Below are positions 39,301 through 64,000 of a stretch of 64,000 nt of DNA, in pieces (the stretch's first letter is position 1; every line of letters begins with the position of its first letter). This DNA is from Trichoplax sp. H2. Its lineage: Eukaryota; Placozoa; Uniplacotomia; Trichoplacea. The notes beneath the pieces are model-generated. The model had not been told where the DNA came from. It searched no databases and saw only the letters and a list, made by a program, of their open reading frames with translations. A program made the translations under genes and the position numbers. The stretch covers positions 620,001 through 684,000 of the forward strand of contig NOWV01000014.1 in assembly GCA_003344405.1 (NCBI GenBank), written 5' to 3'.

Positions 39301-42080
39301 TGTAGACGAAGTACTGTGCTATAAAATTGAATTTGAATTTTTCATTGTAATTTTTAATTAAAACTATAACTTTATAGAACCGTAATTGGTAGTTGTTGCA
39401 ATTAAATGAGTTAATGGTAAAAACTGGCTTCGTACCATTACTCGCATATAATATTAAAGTCATCATCTTTAAGTAGGATAAAAGGGAGTGATTAGCGAAT
39501 AGTATAAGTAAATGAAAAGAAGCTACAGAATCAAGCACTACTCGAGATGATCTATTATCAGTGGTTGTATTCCTAAGCTAACAGATATTCATTGAAAGAG
39601 TGATATCGACGTCATGCACTACTTATGAAACAGTAACAAGTCTTTAAATATAGTACAACGTGATTTGGGTCACATACTGTACAATAGTGTACTGTACATC
39701 TATCTTACGTACAATAAATACAGCAACTAGAAGATAACGTTAGTACTACAATTATAGCATCGAAGAAATCATAACCTTGTAACCAACTGAGTAAAAACAA
39801 CACTTTAAATTAATTTATTTCTAGCTCATCTTACAGTATTCATCGTCGATTAATTATTACCTGATGTAAAGTCGCCACCTTGAATCATAAAACCTTTAAT
39901 GATGCGATGGAAAGGGGTATCCTTATAATGCAAAGGCTTATACGTAGTCTTGCCAGCTCCTTTTTCCCCTGTAGTAAAGTTGTTAACAATTGTAGAAACG
40001 CATGATACATAATTATAAAAAGCACACAGAATACTTGTAACAGTTATTATCATTTCCAGTACAGTTATTGCAAGCAATAAGTTAAAATATCGCATTAAAC
40101 TACACTGCAATAACCTTGAAAATAACAGTCCACAGTATGTAGAATATTTAGATCTAACTAGCAAACATTTCACACTAGCGCTATGGAAGCATAAGATAAG
40201 TAAATTAGCTTATGCATTTCCATTTTAAATTCATAAAATGATACTGATATAAGCAGTACTAAATACTAAAATCAAATGCCTATATCTTTTTACCTGTACA
40301 TAGAGCACGAAAGTTTTCACAGGTAATAGGACAGTCATCCGCAAACAATTCGAATATTATTCGTCCAGCTATAAACAACATCGTATTTCATGATTAGATT
40401 ATAGTGAAAGTGAAATATAGAATAAGTTTACACGCATTTTATCATGGAACACCGTAAGCGGAAAATAGTTACTATACGCGTATGAGCGATGATGTATAAG
40501 TTATTATTTCCGTATTGAAACTGCTTTGCTCCAAAAAGTTAGAATAACCGTCGTCGCATGCGATCTCGTAGACTATTCTTTATCCTAGTCCTATTCTGCT
40601 GCATGATTGTGTATATGGGTATCGTAGTAAGTGGATTAATCAAGTAAATGCGGATTACTGCTGCAGCCCTCCTCGTTCAGTGCTTATGGAAAATATCACA
40701 GCAATGCGTAATTAGTGTACCCGAGTAGGGAAATAAGACTAGGCCAACCTTGACATGAATCAGATTCATTACAAAAGGTAATCACGCGAGTTATTTACTT
40801 TCAGGACGTAGTAATACTATCATCTCCGTTTGACTAGGCTGTCAAAGTATAGCAATATACTCTTTATTAAGGTCTATTAGCATTCAGTAAATGTGTAAGT
40901 ATTTGAATACACTCAAGCAGTGAATAGCTTTGAGGATATTAACTCTAAATCTGGGGGCTACTTTTGCTATCCCGACAATCAAGTACTGTATTATTATAGC
41001 TTGCATTGACCAATACCGTCGATCGTTGCATACCGTAGTAATAGGCTATGCGACTCCTATTACATTACTAAGGTATCGCGTTAGCTTATGCATGTCTATT
41101 TCTCATCGCAAGAAAAGGACTTTCAAAAAGTATCAAGAAGCACAAGTTAAACCCAACCCGTCCAGCGAACAGTAAGTAAGCATACGGTAATGCTACGCAA
41201 ACCAGCATGCAAGATAAAATGTGGCAATTGTAAAACTTTGATGCAAGTACTGAGCAGATTCAGCACTTAGCATAGTCAGAAGATGCTATTTTCCAGATAG
41301 AACGAGAAACTGATTTGTTTCTTCAACAATAAAATAGAAAGTTCTCTCATTCCTGTTAGACCATTAGGTTACAGTATTGTTCTGGCAGTTCATCGCTTAC
41401 TCTGATCGTCGGTAAAACTATCCTGTCGACCTCAATCTTCAGTTTAGGAAACAGATCTTGGTCAGTAGCATAGATAGAAGATACTATTTTCCAGACAGAA
41501 TGAGAAATTGATTCGATTCTTCTACAGTGCACTAGAAAGTTCTCTCATCCCTACTAGACTATTGGGTTAGAATATTGTTCTCGTAGTCCATTGCTTACTC
41601 AGCTTCGTCTTTCAGTTGAACGAACAGATCGTCGTCAGAAGCATAGTCCGAAGACGTTATTTTCCAGGTCCAGAGTCATAGTCCAAAAATTGCTATCATA
41701 AGTCACAATAGTCGGCACAAAACCAACGTTAAGCCATTTACTACCCTAGCCAATTCTATTGTCAACCAGCTTGGAGCTAAGTAGCTATAGCACATCAACT
41801 AGCTACAACTAGCTAAATGATCCAACTATTCGACTTTCAAATTGTCGATGATTGCCACTATTCGTTTGCTTTTTGAAGAGTAACTAAGTGAGAAATAGCA
41901 AAGCATTGCAGCTCGTCCTAACAGTATATCACACCACAGCAATCAACACGGAACCAAGACCGCTTCTATGGCGGTCCATCCTTTCTTCAACGACAGCTTA
42001 ATCATTGTAAACTTACCTGGTACTTTATTAATCTCAATATCGAAGAAACATCGAACTCTATTGGAAGCTTTCTTAGGCAT
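36395..42080 (-). CDS. PPIG: PPIG-like cyclophilin with an RS-rich C-terminus
   Basis: Eleven exons: 42080-42017, 40368-40294, 39968-39861, 39050-39006, 38919-38832, 38688-38659, 38515-38376, 38170-37918, 37721-37553, 37474-37433 and 37249-36395. In frame this gives 622 aa; human PPIG is 754. Residues 1-180 are a cyclophilin peptidyl-prolyl isomerase domain with the catalytic FHR..F.IQGGDF block. The Trp that contacts cyclosporin in cyclophilin A is His here (PAPHLDG), as in PPIG. A Ser-rich then Lys-rich segment follows, then the PPIG-specific block [13 protein letters not shown], a GRRLRGRGN block, and a long Arg-Ser domain with a poly-Ser run. Such proteins act in nuclear speckles with the splicing and transcription machinery. 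The end is uncertain: a GT donor at 36435-36434 could splice to an unseen last exon, in place of reading on to the stop at 36395. Confidence 0.92.
41278..41670. repeat. About 198-bp degenerate tandem repeat in PPIG-like intron 1
   Basis: A segment reading AGAAGATGCTATTTTCC or close variants begins at 41278, 41476 and 41649. The downstream sequence, including GAAAGTTCTCTCAT, is also shared between the first two copies. Confidence 0.75.
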
Positions 42081-42473
42081 TGCTGCTGGCTAAAAGTCGA
42101 CGATGAGTTCGGGATAGCAAGATGGAGGAGTCGAAAGCTAGAATGAAGGAGAAATGCAACTTTCTATCCTTGTCACTAACATCATCGAATTGACGCGTAT
42201 GGTACAGTATGTGTCTCGGACACATGTTTGAGATGTATTACAGAGAACGCTAGCATGCTAGGCCAAGTTTCCTTTAGCCAAAGTGACGGACTGTAGAGGT
42301 ACTGAAGTATGCGATAGCGTCTATACTGTAGTCATACTACTGTACAATTCTGTCTTATTAACTTGCACTACAGAAGCAGTATGGAATCCGCTACGGAAGG
42401 ACGGTATCAGGAACGCATGCGTCTAGGTTGAGATCCTTTATAGTAATAATTTTACTGAAATTGGCGACCTTTT
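42081..42473. promoter_or_regulatory. Upstream region of the PPIG-like gene
   Basis: Non-coding sequence between the PPIG-like start (minus) and the tRNA. It carries ACGCATGCGT (42413-42422), a 10-bp palindrome with the same GCATGC core as the palindromes upstream of RNF32. Promoter function is inferred from position. Confidence 0.3.
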
Positions 42474-42546
42474 GGCCTCGTGGCCTAATGGATAAGGCGC
42501 CAGCCTCCGGAGCTGGAGATTGCGGGTTCGAGTCCCGTCGAGGTCG
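42474..42546 (+). tRNA. tRNA-Arg with anticodon CCG
   Basis: A 73-base cloverleaf without intron. The acceptor stem GGCCTCG pairs with CGAGGTC (one G-U), with discriminator G. The anticodon stem CCAGC/GCTGG encloses the loop CTCCGGA with CCG at 42507-42509, reading CGG Arg codons. The internal promoter is intact: A box TGGCCTAATGG (42481-42491) and B box GGTTCGAGTCC (42525-42535). The sequence is close to animal tRNA-Arg(CCG). The first T-run of four or more downstream is at about 42657, unusually far for a Pol III terminator. CCA is not encoded, as expected for a eukaryote. Confidence 0.97.
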
Positions 42547-43014
42547 TTCTGTTATTGTTGCAGAGTACTTCCATACTAGACTAGCATAAGATCTCGTTCA
42601 GGAGTGCAAAATTTATACTACCGTATCGATGGGTACATTATGGATTTTATTCGACAATTTTTTTGGGGGGTTTGGTAGACGAGCAGTAGCTCCAACATCA
42701 AGGTTTCGCCATTTTGAGGGCTAATCCATCGTTATTTCATACCATTAGTCATCGCAAGTGGTTGTTTCTGAGATAGATTAAGTTTTGTTAGAGCTTTGAA
42801 GAGTATTTCAATCATTTTAACAATTAGTCCTAGCTACATCGACGAGGAGGTTCCCCTTGCATTGTAGTACTCCAGGAAAGAATCTGCAGCAGCATTGCAG
42901 TGCAGTCGTAGAAGAAGATCAACTTGCTGGAAAGTTCAATTGCAAGGGTAATTTGGCCTTGCTTTCACAATTCTTAAACGCCTAACAAACGCCTTTGAAG
43001 CAGTAAAAGCCAAG
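42547..43014. promoter_or_regulatory. HUS1 upstream region
   Basis: Non-coding interval from the tRNA to the HUS1 ATG. It should contain the HUS1 5' UTR and promoter; no clear element is seen. Confidence 0.3.
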
Positions 43015-45257
43015 ATGAGATTTAAGGCCAAACTTTTGGATATTAACTGCATGCAACAACTAACTCGTAAGTCATGCAATATCTTGTCGTATTTATTATG
43101 GATTTCACAGAGAAGTATACAGTACTCCAATTCATTTCTCCAATTGAAAGCTAAACAGACGCTTGTTTCAGTAGTGTGTTTACTATATTTATTGGATTGT
43201 ATTATCTTACTTTTACACTAATAGATGTGTCCTATTTACTTTGGGTAATATTACTACAGAAATAGTCTGTCTTTGCCATTCTATGTACTGTACACTTGCA
43301 CGGTCGTTGATTTACCTTTGTTATTATCTGCATCGAGAAAATGATGCAAGCTCTTGACATTCACTAGACTTACCTTTATGTTATTATCTGCATCGAGAAA
43401 ATGATGCAAGTTCTTGACATTCACTAGATCTTCATGGATTAATGAATGATGACAATCAATAACTACTCCCAATACTGTAATGGAATGAAATGTACTTTTT
43501 TTCTCCTATTTTGATAGGTGTTGGCGCGAGTATGTCACGAATGACCAAAAACTGTGTGCTATGCCTTGCTCCCAAGAAAATTGTCTTTGTAAGCAATGAA
43601 AGAATTTCCGAAGGTGGCACTAGAATATGGTGTGAAATACAGCAGGTTAGAACGCTTGTCGATGATACTGTAACTCCACTGTTGATACTAACCAAATAGT
43701 CGTCACACTTGAAGAAAATTGCTTCAGTTTTACGCATCGGAAAAGTTTAGTATACAACATGTACTTGCATCATGCTACTGTAATCAATAAAAGGATATGA
43801 GATTGATCTACCAACAATTTTCTTAGGAAACATTATTTGATGACTATCGCATTGAAGGGAAAGATAATAGCAATCGTATCTTCTTGGAACTCATTACAGA
43901 CAACTTTGCTAGAGCATTAAAATCGATCCAATTTGGCGTAGTTTCAGTTAAAATACGGTTAACCAAAAAGTATACGCCTTGCCTAACAATAGAAATTGTA
44001 ACTGTAAGTTCTACATTAGCACTTTTCGATCTAAAGTGCGTTGCTAAATATCAAATTTGAGCTTGTATAGTTCGTCATTCGATAGCCTCTGATTGTTGTA
44101 CAGTACCTAGCTGGCTATTAGAGATGTTCCTACCTGACACTAATTGTCATCGTTTGATCCAGTTACATGATTAGTGATACTTTTAATATAGCATAATTGG
44201 ACTAATATGGTATGCATATATTATTAGTACAGTATTCAGTAAACGAATGATGGATTTATACGAACAAAACACGTTTCCAAAATTACACTTAGGATAGTAG
44301 CTCTTATTCCATTTATTATAGGCTTACGGAAATTCAAACAGAATAATAACACACGATGTACCTGTTGTCATTGTTCCACAACGGGACTGGTACGAATATG
44401 AAGAACCCGATATGCCCCAATTTGATGTAAGCTGCAAGATAGATTAAGAATTTAACAACTGCTTTATCATAATAGTCAATAATTTCGATATCGATAGTGT
44501 ACCAAATAAAAAGAATATTGCTATTTTTACTATGGAATTTAGGTTAGCATTTACATGCCACAAATGAAAGTATTAAAACAAGTGATTGATAGAATGAAGA
44601 ACTTGAGCGAACACCTGGTATTGTACAACATGGATACTTATAGTTGATGCTATTTTGAATTCTTTTATAATAATATTGATAGAACAAGGGCTATTTTATG
44701 TTCGCTATATTGATAAATTTAATTGACTGCTAGTAATTTCTTGCTTTATAAATTATATCAAGGTAATTACTGCTGATCAAAAAGGCAACATGACTTTGAA
44801 AACTCAAAATGACATTGTCACGGTAGAAACGCATTTTAAGGATCTCGGTAATCCCGTTTGGGGTAAGTTGCTAAATGTATTTCATAGAAGAGCTATACCC
44901 ACATCACATTACTAGATCTATGCCATTGATAACATGAAATTATCCCCATGACATTCTTTAGCTAACGATGCTGCAAACAACAGGAAAGAGGCATCGACGC
45001 AAATAGGGGCGATGGAAGCCTGTATTTATATTAAGAAACTGGCTCAGCTATTGCAGGGCCAACAGATTAACCCGTCAAAGATTATTTGCAGTAAGTTATA
45101 GACTTTATAAAAAATAACTTTTGATAACTATTAATAGCATAATAGATTTAATAGATGCAATTGCTTTATCCTAGATCTATTGGCAGAAAAAGCTATTCAT
45201 ATTTATTTAGTTAGTGAGGACGTCATTCTCCAATACTACATTCCTGCTGCCATGTAA
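43015..45257 (+). CDS. HUS1: HUS1, checkpoint clamp subunit of the 9-1-1 complex
   Basis: Eight exons: 43015-43066, 43518-43645, 43827-44003, 44322-44426, 44543-44617, 44763-44862, 44962-45090 and 45175-45257. They join in frame to 282 aa; human HUS1 has 280. The start MRFKAKLLDINC matches the family N-terminus (MKFRAKIVD in human). Other landmarks are GGTRIWCEI, IFLELITDNFARALKS, TKKYTPCLTIEI, THDVPVVIVPQRDW, TVETHFKDLGNP and the C-terminal VILQYYIPA. HUS1 forms a PCNA-like ring with RAD9 and RAD1, loaded at stalled forks and damaged DNA to activate ATR signalling. It reads away from the PPIG-like gene, with the tRNA between them. Confidence 0.97.
43311..43428. repeat. Recent 60-bp tandem duplication in HUS1 intron 1
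   Basis: Two copies in exact 60-base register; TTATTATCTGCATCGAGAAA starts at 43321 and at 43381. They differ by only a few bases, so the event is younger than the other intronic repeats here. The minus strand happens to stay open across both copies. Confidence 0.9.
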
Positions 45258-47322
45258 ATATCCGTCTCCGACCAATTTTCATTTTTTATCCTACCGGATT
45301 ATATTGTTAAAGAGATTATTAGTTACCCACGGAAGTTATTACTTGTTGTAAATAAGGGATGCAATCAACTTTGCGAATTATGTTATATTCTGCTTATTCT
45401 TTAACATCATTTCTGATCATTTCTATGTCATTCATTTTGACATTGTCATCGTTAATCTTCGAGTACTTCCGTGGCATGGAAAAATGTTATGGTGTATATT
45501 TAGAATCGCTTGAACTCTTTTGTACTGTAGTACAAGCGAAATAGTAAGTGATCAATGTATATTTGTAATTGTTTTTTACCAAAATCACTGTCATACTATT
45601 ACAGCAACTATTTCTATCAAGCAATAAATATGGCAATTGATATAATTGTATTAGTAATGTGTGTTACATACGCTGTTTGCTAAATTATGGGCTATATAAG
45701 AAGAGGCATCATTAATTTACTAGCTACACGTCCTATTCGAGCCATTATCGTACAGTATTTTCAATCTACTGTCATTCCGATTACGACAGAGATTTTAATA
45801 CGTTAAACTTTAGCTAGCCAATATATTTACGCTTAATGATGCGTTTTAACAGCGTATAATGCCTGTGGATATTTATTACTATTACAATTAGAAAGTCTAG
45901 ATTTAAATAATGAATTACGCATTGGCCAAGCATAACTACTTTTAATTCCGAATATGATAATCTCGATTTTCTCCTATCTTTTCGTCACTCTATCGCTTTC
46001 ATCAATATGTTTACAAATGCCTTTTAGTCACTATCTTCAAATTTACTTCTATACTACTCCTTATGATAGAAATCTATTTATTAATACTGTATAAACATTT
46101 AATCTCTTATTTACGACTGCGATAACCAGTTCCGTGTTTATCTTCCGCTATATCTAGCCTAAATCAATGGCTTTCCTACTTTCGTTGTCAATGAAATTAC
46201 CCCTTTCCCACACAAAAAAAAGAATTTTGTGTTAATTTCGTATTCCACATACGCGTAGTTTATTCCGTTATCATAATCAGTCGCTCTTCTTTTCCATTTA
46301 TCTACTGGCTTGCATTGCTATTTATTGCATTACTATATTGACGTAGACGAGTATTATCATAATTTATATTAGGCTATTTTCTACCATTACACTTTACCCA
46401 AATATGAAAATTAGAGGTTGTTATAACGTTATAACCTATTACGTTCTGCAGGTACAATAACAATCCAGTTGGTTGTATAGTTACTTTACCTATCCGCAGG
46501 CCAATTGTGCAATAAAAGATTTTCGACTAGTGTGTAAAATGAGTTGTCACTCTGTTGACGTCGCGCTCTCTATTTTAATAGTAGATTGTCTCATATCTCA
46601 AGACAAAAAAGAAAACTTTAGGCGTGACAATTTATTTGCACAAACACGAACATACTGTTAGAAACTCAAGTCTACGGCATAGAAGTTAGAGAAACAATCG
46701 CTAATATAGACTATTGTAGCTCACAATTCTATCTAAGAACTATACGCTCATTTCAATAATACTACCGCAACATATGCTGCAAAGCTATACTGTAATAAGG
46801 ATCATTTATTATCGTTTGTCTGCCCTACAAGGTAAAGTTCAAACCGACCAACAGCCCGGGGGTGAACACAGTCCACACCTTTCCCATCATTTCAAATCAA
46901 TAATAACCCTCATCTATGGTTGGTTATATACTTGCTTCACTAAGGAAATAATCCAACTTTTAGCCAAGAAGAAGCTGGTAAAGAAACTTGATCTTGATTT
47001 GAATTTCAGCCAGGTATTCTATCCATGATCATTCCTGCTCTTATACGATCGTAACCATCGCTCAACCAACGACGATTGCCTTTCCATCACGTTATAGTGG
47101 ATATGGACGATTATCCTTGCTATTAGAATCGTTGTTAAGATTCAAGTAGAAGCCGATTATTTTCCCCCCTTTCGTCCCTTTCACCCTTTCTAGTATTGCT
47201 ATTATCTCTATCAACAATTGATTACTTTAGGCTTCGTAGTCATTTCCAATCAGTGGAATAATATAGACATTGATTGAAATTGAATATCGTTTAGTGATCG
47301 GTCAACCCAGAGCCTATGCGAT
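45258..47322. other. Intergenic between HUS1 and the AGAP-family gene
   Basis: About 2 kb, AT-rich. HUS1 3' UTR is expected at the left and the AGAP promoter and 5' UTR at the right. Open frames at 45359-45544, 46473-46661 and 46774-47028 show no recognisable content. Confidence 0.5.

Positions 47323-64000
<16,678 letters not shown>

Overview
The window is AT-rich, intron-rich animal DNA. Every protein-coding gene found is split by short to medium spliceosomal introns with GT..AG ends. The gene set (a transmembrane semaphorin, AGAP-type ArfGAP, HUS1, PPIG-type SR cyclophilin, VPS16 and the double-RING protein RNF32) is metazoan. Compact genes, low GC and the lack of recognisable transposons suggest an early-branching animal such as a placozoan. 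That placement is inference from gene content, not a search result. Two 20-N scaffold gaps (10598-10617 and 26811-26830) are each flanked by near-identical copies of the same DNA, which looks like unmerged alleles at contig joins.

Layout from left to right. At 1-269 (minus) lies the 5' end of an unrecognised coiled-coil-like gene that leaves the window. It is divergent from RNF32 (645-3348, plus, 8 exons) across a short shared promoter holding two abutting 14-bp perfect palindromes. VPS16 follows (4228-9481, minus, 23 exons). The stretch 9.5-14.9 kb has no gene I can support; it holds clusters of TACTGTACAGTA-type palindromes and an 83-bp hairpin-forming tandem repeat around the first gap. 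A large transmembrane semaphorin-like gene occupies 14890-30230 (minus, 11 exons), with an 8.7-kb first intron containing the second gap and several local tandem repeats. The stretch 30.2-36.4 kb has no supported gene.

A PPIG-like SR cyclophilin (36395-42080, minus, 11 exons) and HUS1 (43015-45257, plus, 8 exons) are divergent, with a tRNA-Arg(CCG) between them at 42474-42546. From 47323 to the right edge runs an AGAP-family gene (plus, 18 exons seen, 3' end missing) with an 8.25-kb first intron built partly of degenerate local tandem repeats.

The genes are not an operon and share no single pathway. They are cell-biology genes: HOPS/CORVET tethering (VPS16), Arf GTPase regulation and endosomal traffic (AGAP), the 9-1-1 DNA damage clamp (HUS1), splicing-associated prolyl isomerisation (PPIG), probable ubiquitin ligation (RNF32), and cell-surface signalling (semaphorin). 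The exon models were built by hand; reading frames close across every junction used, and total lengths agree with the families (RNF32 369 aa, VPS16 845 aa, HUS1 282 aa, semaphorin 1242 aa). I found no clearly new multi-gene system. The most interesting items are the semaphorin's 440-residue cytoplasmic tail with repeated S-L-x-R motifs and a C-terminal PDZ ligand, the broken P-loop in the AGAP GTPase-like domain, and the palindromic repeat families.
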